NCBI RefSeq assembly: GCF_001590835.1
Contig: NZ_LTAQ01000023.1
Span: 228,970 to 292,969 of the forward strand
Reading direction: 5' to 3'
Source of the DNA: Bacillus gaemokensis
GTDB lineage: Bacteria > Bacillota > Bacilli > Bacillales > Bacillaceae_G
Length of the DNA stretch: 64,000 nt
Under the pieces are notes generated by a model. It saw only the letters and a program-made list of their open reading frames with translations. It made no database searches and was not told the origin of the DNA. The translations under genes and the position numbers were made by a program. Below are positions 17,396 through 26,391 of the stretch, in pieces; positions within the stretch are counted from its first letter, which is position 1; every line of letters starts with the position of its first letter.

Positions 17396-18613
17396 ATGGG
17401 GAAAAACATTTTAAAAAATCGATCCTTCTTATTTATGTGGATTGGTAGTGCGATTTCTGAATTAGGCGGTGCATTCGGTACGCTATGCAATTCCATTCTT
17501 ATTTATCAATTAACAGGCTCAAAAATGGCTTTAGGAAGTATGTGGTTACTTTACTTTATTCCATCACTTCTTTTGCAACTTGTTATTGGTCCTTTCATTG
17601 ATAAGTGGAGTCGGAAATGGATTATGATTGTATCTCAGTGGACACGTGGACTCGCTTTTTTACTCCCTCTATTTATGATAATCATTGGAAATGTAGAAAC
17701 ATGGCATATTTTTGTTGTACAAATAATAGTGGGTTGCATCACCCCACTTTATGTACCAGCCAATCAAGCGATTACACCAACAATTGTATTAAAGGAAGAG
17801 CTACAAACAGCGAATGCTTATATTGATGGAATGGTTCGCCTTATGATGTTTTTAGCTCCTGTATTAGGAGGAATTGTTATTGAGTTTATAGGAGTAAAGC
17901 TGACTTTATTTTTCGTTTGTTTATTTCTATTTATAAGTGGTATTTTGCTATTGTTCATTCAGGAACATAGAGTAACTCAAACAGTTCGTAAAAGTTGGTT
18001 AAGGCAATCTATTGAAGGATTCACATATTATTTCAAACACCCTATTATTGTTTGGTTAAGTGTTTTTCTCACATTTGTTCAATTTGGAGTAGGTGTAACT
18101 ATGGTGATCAATCTTCCATATATAATAGATGAGTTTTCAGCAAGTTATGCTAGTTATGGATATTTTATGGCAGGTTTTCCCCTTGGATATGTAATTGGCT
18201 CTATACTTGTTGGGAAAGTGCGGTACCATAGTCGGCGTTTTCTAATGCTTGGGGCGTTATTAATAGGAGGAATAACATATATTGCACTAGGCCTGAATCA
18301 TAGTATCTTTTTAGCAATTATCATTGAAGTTGTAGCTGGTGTATGTATGGCGTTTTTTAATGTTCATAACACGACAATATGCCAACAAACTGTGCCAAAT
18401 GATATGATGGGGAAAATATTTTCTGTACGCTTATTTTTAATAAGAGGTGCGATGCCATTAGGTGTTCTAGTTGGGGGAGTATTGAGTGAAATATGGGGAG
18501 TAAGAGCGCTATATATATTGATTGGATTGGTTATATGTATAACATCAACTGTAGGTATGTTATTGTCATATTTTAAATTTCTCGATGAATCAATTGAGGA
18601 GAAATCGGCGTAA
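17396..18613 (+). CDS. MFS transporter
   Basis: A 405-residue transporter with about 12 hydrophobic helices. The MFS loop motif between helices 2 and 3 reads GPFIDKWSRKW, and a weaker pseudo-repeat, VGKVRYHSRR, lies in the second half. It follows the ArsR-type regulator and is its likely target. A good TAGGAGGG lies 27 bp upstream, too far to be its site. No other in-frame start exists, so the ATG at 17396 relies on a weak site. The probable role is drug or metabolite efflux. Confidence 0.9.
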   Translation: MGKNILKNRSFLFMWIGSAISELGGAFGTLCNSILIYQLTGSKMALGSMWLLYFIPSLLLQLVIGPFIDKWSRKWIMIVSQWTRGLAFLLPLFMIIIGNVETWHIFVVQIIVGCITPLYVPANQAITPTIVLKEELQTANAYIDGMVRLMMFLAPVLGGIVIEFIGVKLTLFFVCLFLFISGILLLFIQEHRVTQTVRKSWLRQSIEGFTYYFKHPIIVWLSVFLTFVQFGVGVTMVINLPYIIDEFSASYASYGYFMAGFPLGYVIGSILVGKVRYHSRRFLMLGALLIGGITYIALGLNHSIFLAIIIEVVAGVCMAFFNVHNTTICQQTVPNDMMGKIFSVRLFLIRGAMPLGVLVGGVLSEIWGVRALYILIGLVICITSTVGMLLSYFKFLDESIEEKSA

Positions 18614-18658
18614 TGTTTGGATTTTATATAATGGATAAAAATTAATAAATCGTTTTAA

Positions 18659-18688
18659 TTGAAAATAATTATCAAAATCAACTATAAT
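18659..18688 (+). promoter_or_regulatory. Fur box overlapping the hmoA promoter
   Basis: TGAAAATAATTATCA (18660-18674) matches the 7-1-7 Fur core TGATAATNATTATCA at all but one position. It overlaps a TTGAAA -35 (18659-18664), followed after 18 bp by TATAAT (18683-18688). This predicts iron repression of the next gene. Confidence 0.75.
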
Positions 18689-18732
18689 GAAAGAATACTA
18701 GAAGTATTTGCATACAAAAGGGAGTGGAATAT

Positions 18733-19059
18733 ATGTTTATCGAAACAAAAACGCTTACAGTAAAAGAAGGGACTTCAGATCTTGTTGTTCAACGTTTTTC
18801 GGGAGAAGGAATCATTGAAAAATTTGAAGGATTTATCGATTTAAGTGTTCTCGTTAAGAAGGCAAGAAGAGGGGACGAAGAAGTTGTTATTATGATTCGC
18901 TGGGAATCTGAAGATGCATGGAAAAACTGGGAGACAAGTGAAGAGCATTTAGCAGGGCATAGAGCAAGTCGCGGGAAGCCAAAACCAGAACATATTTTGA
19001 AATCTGAGCATGCTGTGTATTATGTGAAGGCTTCAAAATCAGCATATCAACAATCATAA
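18733..19059 (+). CDS. hmoA: HmoA-like haem-degrading monooxygenase (ABM fold)
   Basis: A 108-residue ABM-fold protein resembling Bacillus HmoA. It has the N-terminal strand MFIETKTLTVKEG, the helix VVQRFSGEG, and the central IRWESEDAWKNWETSEEHL followed by HRASRGKPKP. HmoA opens haem to release iron. The Fur box over its promoter supports a role in iron supply. The start ATG 18733 follows GGGAGTGG. A GTG 9 bp earlier is less well placed. Which residue ligates haem cannot be assigned here. Confidence 0.78.
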   Translation: MFIETKTLTVKEGTSDLVVQRFSGEGIIEKFEGFIDLSVLVKKARRGDEEVVIMIRWESEDAWKNWETSEEHLAGHRASRGKPKPEHILKSEHAVYYVKASKSAYQQS

Positions 19060-19585
19060 TCAAAAAAAGAAGGAAATAAATTTTGTAAAATAAAAGACAT
19101 AGAGGTGTCATGAAGCCTTTTAATACCAATGTCTTTTCTATAATATATGAAAGAATACATCACACAATATGTAGTGGTGTATTTTTTGTTTTATAAAACC
19201 TTTAAATGTACTCATATACTACAACTGCTAAATAAATTACCTTGAGAGTTTTTGATATATTTGTTCAAAGTTTATTTGGTATGTGTAATTTATTTAACAA
19301 GCACAAATAATATTACACATGTAAACAATATAAGTAAAAATCCATTGGGAATTCAGTCCTGCCTTGCGGGAGATAGGTACCGCCAATATTAAAAAAACTA
19401 TGTTAAGCAAAATAAATATGAAAAGATAATTCTAACCACATATAGGTAAATGTACAGATTTCAAAATGATACAGGCTGTAGAAAATGGGGGATGTTTTTA
19501 TGACTATAGTAGGTTGAAAAGATTGCATATAAGTATCTTGAAATTTATATAACAGAACTTTTAAGTATTATTTTTAATAGTAAAT
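19060..19585. other. Intergenic region with terminator and a GC-richer island
   Basis: It contains a loose hairpin at 19090-19137 and a good terminator at 19154-19188. On the minus strand a 28-codon fragment (about 19313-19400) reads NIGGTYLPQGRTEFPMDFY, locally richer in GC than its surroundings. This may be the remnant of an unrecognised gene. Nothing else was seen. Confidence 0.4.
19154..19188 (+). terminator. Rho-independent terminator
   Basis: AATACATCAC pairs with GTGGTGTATT (one G-T pair), followed by TTTTT. It probably ends the hmoA transcript. Confidence 0.7.
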
Positions 19586-19611
19586 GGAACAAAAAAATCT
19601 GTTATCTTGTC
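19586..19611 (+). promoter_or_regulatory. ECF-type promoter of the sigma gene
   Basis: GGAAC (19586-19590), 17 bp and TGTCTATA (from 19608) form a bipartite ECF sigma promoter. The same motif with the same 17-bp spacing stands before the beta-lactamase gene at 22886-22911. Autoregulation is the usual pattern for ECF genes. Confidence 0.72.
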
Positions 19612-19683
19612 TATATAATGGAGTCAATTATAAAACGCGAAGAAAGGTTTTTATGCTTATTTAAATAAGCTTGAGGTGTTGAG

Positions 19684-20208
19684 ATGGAACATAAGGTTAT
19701 TGAAAATTGTAATCATGATGAAATTGATTATGTTATAAGAACGCACTGGCAAGATGTATGGAATTATTCATTTATTATTACGAAAGATACACATTTATCA
19801 GATGATATAACTCAAGATGTGTTTATAAAAGTATTTAACAAGTGGGATTCATTTCGGAATGAGTCCTCTGTTAAAACATGGTTATTAAAAATTACAAGGA
19901 ATACAGCTTTAAATTATTTGAAGTCATCCTATTTTAAGAGGATTTCTTTAGTAAGTTTCTTTAAAAATGATAAGGATTATCCGTCAGCAGAAAAACAATT
20001 TTTTCAAAAAGAAAATATGGATGAAGTTTGGGACATTGTATTAAATTTGCCAAAAAAACATCGTGAAGTATTAATATTAGATGCAAAATATGAATTATCT
20101 TATGATGAAATTGCTGAAACATTAGGAGTTTCTATTGGAACTGTGAAATCTAGACTACATCGCGCTCGTGCACGGGTTTCAAAAATATTAGCGGAGGATG
20201 AATTATGA
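19684..20208 (+). CDS. sigP: ECF sigma factor, probable SigP
   Basis: A 174-residue ECF sigma factor with region 2 (DDITQDVFIKVFNKWDSF, about 40-60) and region 4 (HREVLILDAKYELSYDEIAE plus GTVKSRLHRARARV). Region 3 is absent, as in all ECF factors. It overlaps the next gene, a single-pass membrane anti-sigma factor, by 4 bp. In the B. cereus group, SigP-RsiP is activated by beta-lactams and controls beta-lactamases. The adjacent penicillin-binding proteins, a beta-lactamase gene and a shared promoter motif make this assignment likely. The symbol is by context, not by alignment. Confidence 0.8.
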   Translation: MEHKVIENCNHDEIDYVIRTHWQDVWNYSFIITKDTHLSDDITQDVFIKVFNKWDSFRNESSVKTWLLKITRNTALNYLKSSYFKRISLVSFFKNDKDYPSAEKQFFQKENMDEVWDIVLNLPKKHREVLILDAKYELSYDEIAETLGVSIGTVKSRLHRARARVSKILAEDEL

Positions 20209-21032
20209 ACAATGATAGAAAGCCGGATTGGTATAAAGAATTAAAAAGCGGGCCAATGAAACAGCCTCAAGACGAAGAGGAATTTATTTATAAAATAAAA
20301 CAATCTATATACCAAAATAGGGAAGAAGATAGTCCTAAATATAGACGGCCATTTCGGATAAAGATATTTACTGTTGCAGTTGTTCTAGTTTTTACAGTTG
20401 TGCTGTTTAACTCTCAACAATTCTGGCTTGGAAAAAATGAACCGCCTGTACAAAGTAGTACCCAAATTGAGGTTAAGGTAAAAGATGAATCTGATCAAGA
20501 TCAATCCCTAAAACAATTTATGGATGAATTAAATCAAAATACGATATTAAAAAATAAGAATGATTTATATAGAGTGCTGGATGAAAATTTTGTTTTTAAA
20601 GGAGAACAGTATAATAAAAATGATTGGAAGTTTGATGAAGATATTTTTCATGATATACAAGTAGCTCTTGCAATGGGCGGGGAATTTGTGAATGATACTA
20701 AAACATTATATAAAATACCTAGTGGATTGGCAGAAAGTAATCAAACAAAGAAGGAACGCTATGTGTATGCAACGGTTGTTGGAAAGGAAACGAAAGTTTT
20801 AGTTGAACCAAAGCGGGATTCACGTGTTATATATAGAGTGTCTAATGAAACAGTAAAAGCTTGGATTCCAGAAAAAACGAAGAATGATGGATATATAAAA
20901 ATAACAACAATCAATGGTTATACAGGCTATGTAGAAAAAGAGTATATTTCAATTGATATTAAGTATTCTTTCACTTTCGAAAAACAAAAGGATGGTATGT
21001 GGAAGATAAAAAATATAGATTCTATATGGTAA
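20205..21032 (+). CDS. rsiP: Membrane anti-sigma factor, probable RsiP
   Basis: A 275-residue protein with a cytoplasmic N-terminus of about 50 residues, one membrane segment (KIFTVAVVLVFTVVLF, about 53-68) and a large extracellular part with an SH3-like stretch near 190-250 (VLVEPKRDSRVIYRV, AWIPEKTKNDGYIKI). This topology suits an anti-sigma factor destroyed by regulated proteolysis. RsiP is known to be cleaved at site 1 and then by RasP when beta-lactams bind a sensor PBP. Its start overlaps the sigma stop (ATGA). It ends at a strong terminator. Confidence 0.78.
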   Translation: MNNDRKPDWYKELKSGPMKQPQDEEEFIYKIKQSIYQNREEDSPKYRRPFRIKIFTVAVVLVFTVVLFNSQQFWLGKNEPPVQSSTQIEVKVKDESDQDQSLKQFMDELNQNTILKNKNDLYRVLDENFVFKGEQYNKNDWKFDEDIFHDIQVALAMGGEFVNDTKTLYKIPSGLAESNQTKKERYVYATVVGKETKVLVEPKRDSRVIYRVSNETVKAWIPEKTKNDGYIKITTINGYTGYVEKEYISIDIKYSFTFEKQKDGMWKIKNIDSIW

Positions 21033-21067
21033 AAGAGACAGGTTCGATAAAGTGAACCTGTCTCTTT
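21032..21067. terminator. Convergent terminator
   Basis: The 14-bp stem AAAGAGACAGGTTC/GAACCTGTCTCTTT lies between rsiP and the minus-strand PBP gene, with its outer edge at the PBP stop. It can serve both. Confidence 0.85.
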
Positions 21068-22823
21068 ATTTTTTATTCTCTTTTTGAAAAGTATCCCAAG
21101 CGCTAAAAATTTTAGCTGCAACAGGAGCTGCCCCTTTTGTTCTGAAATCACCACCAGGAATAATAACAGAAATAGCGATTTGTGGATCTTTAGTAGGGGC
21201 ATATGCGATAAAAAGAGAATGATTTATAACCTTTTCTTGTTTGTTCGGTGACCCAGTTATTCCTGTTTTACCAGCAACGTCAAAAGGCAAGTTTTTAATT
21301 TCTTGTATATTGTTACTCATACCATTTTGTAAGACGTCCCAGAAACTTGCAGGATAATGATTTGAACTTTCTAAAATTGGTTTGAGTTCTTTCCTTTTTT
21401 TATCATTGTTATCAATGATAGCATTAACAATTTTAGGTTTGTATTTGTCCCCTTTGTTTGCCAGTGTTGCTGCGTATTGCACGAGTTGAAGAGGAGTATG
21501 CACTTCGTTTCCTCCCCAAGAGGCATTCAATAAAGCGGAAATGCCATTTTCAAACTTACCAGATGTATGTAATTTGTATTGTCCTGCTTCTTCGAAGGGT
21601 AAATCAACACCAGTTTTGGAACGGAGGCCAAATTGTTTTAAATAACTTGTCCAAATGGTTGCTACTTTGTCCAAATTCCCATTATTTTGATTAAATAATG
21701 GAATCGCTACTTTTGCTGTCATAAATGTATTGGATGAATTAATGATAGCTTGACTTGGTGTAATTTCACCAGTTGGAGTTCCAGCGGCATTGGTGATGTT
21801 ATTTTGATTATTATATTGAAAACTGCCTTTATCTAAATATGTATCAGCAGGTTTAAATAGTTTTTCGTTTAAACCAATTAAAATAGTAAGGGGTTTTATT
21901 GTTGATCCCATATTTACATAGGATTCATCATACTTTAATTTTTGGATCGCTTTATTTTGAGCAAGTAAATTTATGTGTTCCTTTTCAGAAGATGATAAAT
22001 GTGTATTTCGTATATTTGGATCAAAATCTGGTGAGTTTACCATAGTTAATATTTCTCCGGTTTTTACATCCATTACTACAGCATAACCGGCATTAGCATC
22101 GGGTGTTTTCTGAATTTGAGATTTTAGTGCTTCTTCTGTTTTTTGTTGAAGCTTATAATCTAGTGCTAGCTGAATATCTTTCCCTTTTTGGGGACTTTGG
22201 ATATTCCATAAGAACTTTTTATTTTTTAATTTAAAAGTGAGAGTTTTTCCTGGGACTCCTTTTAAATCGTTTTCATATTGAAGTTCAACCCCGTTTTTAC
22301 CAACAGGAACATAATTAGAATTAGAGCTGTTTTTTTCATAATCTACATACCCAATTACTTGTGAAGCAATTTCATGCTGTGGGTAAACACGTATCAATTC
22401 ATCTTTTATTATTACATTTTGAAATTTATTTTCGCTTATAAATGTTAACTCTTTATCATTTATGTTTGCCTGTAATAGTATTTCGCTTTTATTATGATGT
22501 TTACAAAATTTTTGTAATTTTGAATTTATGTCATCTACTGAAATTTTATGATGAAATGTGGATGAAAATTTATTTAAAAAACTTGATAGATCCGTTACCT
22601 CCTGATTGGTGGGACAGCCATTATTATAAACATAATACAGAGATTTTATTTTTTTATTTGTGGCTAGTATGACTCCATTTCGATCAATAATTTTACCTCT
22701 TTCAGTTGAAGAAGTTGTGATAGCAAACGAAATAAAACTTGTTTTGAATAAAATCGTTAAAACAACTCCTAAAATGAAAAAGATAGTTAAAATTATCCAT
22801 ATTTTCAATTTTGTATGTAACAT
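21066..22823 (-). CDS. Class B penicillin-binding protein (transpeptidase), possible PbpP-type sensor
   Basis: A 585-residue class B PBP: membrane anchor (about 8-28), a dimerisation/pedestal region (RGKIIDRNGVILA), and a transpeptidase domain with STIK (307-310), SSN (363-365) and KTG (in AGKTGITG). It cross-links peptidoglycan or, in the PbpP case, senses beta-lactams for SigP. It lies convergent to sigP-rsiP with a shared terminator. GGGAGG precedes the ATG. No ECF motif was found upstream. Of the three PBPs here it is the closest to sigP, but which one is PbpP cannot be decided by eye. Confidence 0.88.
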   Translation of the reverse strand: MLHTKLKIWIILTIFFILGVVLTILFKTSFISFAITTSSTERGKIIDRNGVILATNKKIKSLYYVYNNGCPTNQEVTDLSSFLNKFSSTFHHKISVDDINSKLQKFCKHHNKSEILLQANINDKELTFISENKFQNVIIKDELIRVYPQHEIASQVIGYVDYEKNSSNSNYVPVGKNGVELQYENDLKGVPGKTLTFKLKNKKFLWNIQSPQKGKDIQLALDYKLQQKTEEALKSQIQKTPDANAGYAVVMDVKTGEILTMVNSPDFDPNIRNTHLSSSEKEHINLLAQNKAIQKLKYDESYVNMGSTIKPLTILIGLNEKLFKPADTYLDKGSFQYNNQNNITNAAGTPTGEITPSQAIINSSNTFMTAKVAIPLFNQNNGNLDKVATIWTSYLKQFGLRSKTGVDLPFEEAGQYKLHTSGKFENGISALLNASWGGNEVHTPLQLVQYAATLANKGDKYKPKIVNAIIDNNDKKRKELKPILESSNHYPASFWDVLQNGMSNNIQEIKNLPFDVAGKTGITGSPNKQEKVINHSLFIAYAPTKDPQIAISVIIPGGDFRTKGAAPVAAKIFSAWDTFQKENKK

Positions 22824-22885
22824 AAAATCCTCCCTTATCCAGATTCTATTCTATCTTAAAATTTATTATTTTTTTTGTAAATGTG

Positions 22886-22915
22886 GGAACAACTTTATTA
22901 TTTGGATTGTCTATT
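22886..22915 (+). promoter_or_regulatory. ECF-type promoter before the beta-lactamase gene
   Basis: GGAAC (22886-22890), 17 bp and TGTCTATT (from 22908) match the sigma-gene promoter in both boxes and spacing. This places the beta-lactamase gene in the same predicted regulon. Confidence 0.7.
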
Positions 22916-22965
22916 AAGTGTAATAGCATTTTTAGAAAAAAGTTGCTAAGAAAGGAGCAATGATA

Positions 22966-23740
22966 ATGAAAAAGAAAATGATAGTAAAAATAGGTCTATG
23001 CGCAAGTATATTGGGGTTTAGCCAATTTGCAAGTTCAATATTTCCAGTGCATGCTGCGGAAAAAGTAGAGCAAATAAAAAACAAAGTTCAAGAGAAGGAT
23101 GTATCCATTTCACAGTTGCATCCAAAGGTATGGATGCATACAAGTGTTGGAGTAGTAAACGGAACACGTATTCCTGCAAATGGTTTAATTCTTGAAACGT
23201 CAAAAGGATTAGTGCTGATTGATACACCTTGGAATGATGCTCTTACAGATCAATTGTTTCAGCTATTAAAAAAATAATTTCCTAAAAAAGAGGTCACAGA
23301 GGCAATTATGACGCATGCGCATGACGATCGTATAGGGGACTAAAAAAGGTATCAATGTACACAGTACTGCTTTAACTGCTAAATTAGCAGAGCAACAAGG
23401 CTTTGATAAGCCTCTAGGAGATTTGAAGGAAATCGAAAATATGCGATTTGGAGATACAAAGGTGAAAACATATTACCCAGGAAAGGGACATACAAAAGAT
23501 AATATTACAGTATGGTTGCCACAGTACAAAATATTATTTGGAGGATGTTTAGTAAAATCTTTAGATACGCGAGAAATTGTACAAACTCCAGGTTCATATC
23601 TCTTTAATTGGTCAAAAGCTATAAAAAAAATAGAGGGGACCTACAAAAATAAAAACATTGTTGTACCAGGACATGGAGATCCAGGAGATAATCGTTTATT
23701 TACTCATACATTGGATTTACTAAAAAATTACAAAGGATAA
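22966..23740 (+). pseudogene. Metallo-beta-lactamase (BcII-type, subclass B1), disrupted
   Basis: Homologous along its whole length to B. cereus beta-lactamase II: signal peptide MKKKMIVKIGLCASILGF, then ISQLHPKVWMHTSVG. Zinc ligands are encoded at THAHDDR, GKGHTKDN, GGCLVKS and VPGHGD. Two lesions break it. A TAA stands at 23275-23277 where a lysine codon is expected. A deletion with frameshift near 23340 (after DRIGD) puts the rest, from GINVHSTALTAKL, in another frame. The start is ATG 22966, matching BcII, not 22960. The promoter looks like the SigP-type site. The product would be inactive unless the lesions are sequencing errors. Confidence 0.9.
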
Positions 23741-23968
23741 TATGAAGTTCGCATGATATAGAGTGACAGTCTAACGTATGTTTTGTAGATATGTATGAGA
23801 AATAGGAGGAGCTGCTTATGATAGAATGCGGTTTCTCTTATTTCATTTCGATATAGGAGAACGATTTCAATTTCTTTTACCTGTGAAGCTATCCAAATTA
23901 CAAGTTTATGAAAGAAGACAACATGTTAATAGGCATGAAATCCATAAAGAATAAAAAACGGAGGATTT
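23741..23968. other. Intergenic, only short frames
   Basis: An AGGAGGAG site at 23801-23815 precedes very short frames, a 12-codon one and a 43-codon frame starting MRFLLFHFDIGERFQFL. No family was recognised. It may be the leader of the PBP gene or gene debris. Confidence 0.3.
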
Positions 23969-26104
23969 ATGAAAAAACAAAAAGGAAAGAAACAGAAAAC
24001 ACATATTCCTATCCGATTAAATTTAATGTTTTTCTGTGTGTTTTTACTATTTTCAGCTATTATTATTCAGCTAGGAAAAGTACAAATCGTTGATGGAGAG
24101 ACTTATAAGAATCAAGTGAAAAAAAATGAAAATGCAACAACAAGTATTTCAGTTCCTCGAGGGAAAATTTATGATCGAGAAGGTAAACCAGTTGTTGATA
24201 ATAGACCCATTCGTACTATTACGTATACAAGATTGAAGGGAGTATCCTCTGAAAGTATTTTAAAAACGGCGAAAGATCTTGCAAATGTACTTGAAATACC
24301 AGAAGAAGACATAAGTAAGTTAACCGAGATAGATAAAAAAGATTTTTGGATGCAATTAAATAAGAAACGTGCCGAAGCAAAGATTACGAAGCAAGATGAG
24401 GAAAAGTTGAGAAAAAAGAGCATAGAGGGAAAAGAGTTAGATAAGAAAATTGAAGAGTTAAGACGAAAGCGTATTACAGAAGAAGAATTAGCAGAGTTAA
24501 CGCCACAAGATTTAAAAGTGTTAGCTATTAAAAGTAAAATGAGTTCTGGTTATCAAATGACACCACAAATTATAAAAAAAGATGTGACAGAGCCAGAGTA
24601 TACGAGGATAAGTGAAAATTTAGCAAAATTTCCAGGTGTAGATGCAACAGTTGACTGGGAACGTAATTATGTAAATGGTGATTTATTCCGTTCGGTATTA
24701 GGTAATATAACAAGCGCTGAAGAAGGACTGCCCAAAGAACACTTAGACTCTTATTTGGTACGTGGTTACAATCGTAATGATCGCGTTGGAAAAAGTTATA
24801 TTGAACAACGATATGAAGATGTATTACATGGAACAAAAGAAGAAGTTAAAAATACAACTGATAAAGCAGGAAACATTATTCAGACAGAAACAGTTTCTAA
24901 AGGAAAAAGTGGTAACAATTTGACATTAACAATTGATATGGAATTACAAAAGAAAGTGGAGGAAAGTATAGAAAAAAATTTAAGAGCTTTTAAAAGTTCA
25001 GAACCATTAATGGATCGTGCTTTTGTTGTCATGATGGATCCAAAAACGGGACAACTTTTATCTATGGCTGGTAAGAGGTTTGTAGAAAAAGATGGGAAAA
25101 CAGAAATAGAAGATTTTGCATTAGGCAACATGGTAACTTCTTATGAGTTAGGATCAGCTGTAAAAGGAGCTACTTTATTAACTGGATACCAAACAGGAGC
25201 TATACAATCAGGGACTCAATTTTATGACGTACCTATGAAGTTTAAAGGTACGAGATTTAAAAAATCATGGAATGTATCTGGATTTGGGAATATTAATGAT
25301 TTAAGGGCTTTACAAATATCGTCTAATGTATACATGTTTCATACAGCGTTACAAATAGCCGGAGTGAATTATGTACCAGATAGTTCATTGGATATTAAAC
25401 AAGCAGCATTTGACACAATGCGTTATTATTTTAAACAATTTGGTTTAGGAGTCCCAACAGGAATCAATTTACCGAATGAAATAACTGGGCAAACGAGGCA
25501 GAAAGATAGCCAACCTGGATTTTTATTAGATTTTTCTATTGGACAGTATGATACGTATACACCACTACAATTAGCACAATATATTTCAACGATTGCAAAT
25601 GGCGGATACCGAATGCAGCCTCAAATTGTCCAAGAGATTCGAGAACAAACAACAAAAAAAGAAGAGATTGGAAAAGTTATACAATCTATAGAGCCTGTTG
25701 TGTTAAATCGAGTGGATGCGAAGACAGAGTATATTGATCGAGTAAAAGAAGGTTTTAGATGGGTATTTCAAGAAGGCGATGGAACTGGTGTGAAATATTT
25801 CCAAAAGGCTCCGTATAAACCAGCTGGGAAAACTGGAACAGCTCAGACGGTATATGGAGGAGATAATAAAATTGGGAGGGATGAGAAGGGGAAACGTATT
25901 GATTGCTACAATTTAACATTAGTTGGATATGCTCCATATGATAATCCAGAAATAGCATTTTCTGTAGTAGTCCCTTGGGTTCATAACGATAAAGTTGGTA
26001 TTAATTCATTAATTGGAAAGGATATATTAGATATATACTTTGATTTGAAAAAGCAACGTATGAATGGCGAAGCTACCAATACAGATAGCTCTAATCAAAA
26101 TTAG
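23969..26104 (+). CDS. Class B penicillin-binding protein, PBP2-type transpeptidase
   Basis: A 711-residue PBP of the PbpA/PbpH type: basic N-terminus, membrane anchor (LNLMFFCVFLLFSAIIIQL, about 18-36), a pedestal starting SVPRGKIYDREG with a charged insertion near 120-170, and a transpeptidase domain with SAVK (396-399), SSN (451-453) and KTG (about 621). GGAGG precedes the ATG. It would cross-link side-wall peptidoglycan. It lies in the sigP island between the dead beta-lactamase gene and another PBP, with no ECF motif of its own seen. Confidence 0.9.
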   Translation: MKKQKGKKQKTHIPIRLNLMFFCVFLLFSAIIIQLGKVQIVDGETYKNQVKKNENATTSISVPRGKIYDREGKPVVDNRPIRTITYTRLKGVSSESILKTAKDLANVLEIPEEDISKLTEIDKKDFWMQLNKKRAEAKITKQDEEKLRKKSIEGKELDKKIEELRRKRITEEELAELTPQDLKVLAIKSKMSSGYQMTPQIIKKDVTEPEYTRISENLAKFPGVDATVDWERNYVNGDLFRSVLGNITSAEEGLPKEHLDSYLVRGYNRNDRVGKSYIEQRYEDVLHGTKEEVKNTTDKAGNIIQTETVSKGKSGNNLTLTIDMELQKKVEESIEKNLRAFKSSEPLMDRAFVVMMDPKTGQLLSMAGKRFVEKDGKTEIEDFALGNMVTSYELGSAVKGATLLTGYQTGAIQSGTQFYDVPMKFKGTRFKKSWNVSGFGNINDLRALQISSNVYMFHTALQIAGVNYVPDSSLDIKQAAFDTMRYYFKQFGLGVPTGINLPNEITGQTRQKDSQPGFLLDFSIGQYDTYTPLQLAQYISTIANGGYRMQPQIVQEIREQTTKKEEIGKVIQSIEPVVLNRVDAKTEYIDRVKEGFRWVFQEGDGTGVKYFQKAPYKPAGKTGTAQTVYGGDNKIGRDEKGKRIDCYNLTLVGYAPYDNPEIAFSVVVPWVHNDKVGINSLIGKDILDIYFDLKKQRMNGEATNTDSSNQN

Positions 26105-26187
26105 TAAAAATTTAGCATCTCTCTTTAGGAAAGATAATTATTACTAGGATTCAAGAAATTCTGTGTATATAAGATATAAAAGGATTT

Positions 26188-26307
26188 ATGAACAAGAGAA
26201 TAAAAGAATTAGATTTGATACGTGAAATAGCAGCTATTACAGTTGTTATTTCACATTTTTTTGATAATACCTTTGCTACCAGGCGATATGAAATTATCAA
26301 ATCTTAG
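26188..26307 (+). pseudogene. Truncated acyltransferase-3 family gene
   Basis: A 39-residue frame reads IKELDLIREIAAITVVISHF, the first membrane helix of acyltransferase-3 (OatA-like) proteins, then ends after FDNTFATRRYEIIKS. Full proteins have 350-600 residues. AAAAGG lies before the ATG. Only the 5' tip remains between two PBP genes. In intact form it might have been a peptidoglycan or sugar O-acetyltransferase. Confidence 0.65.
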
Positions 26308-26391
26308 ATTCTTATGGGCCAGTGAAGAACTAGTGGATATATACTACCTATGGCAATTTATTAATCTAATTAAAAGAAGGAGAAGATTGAA

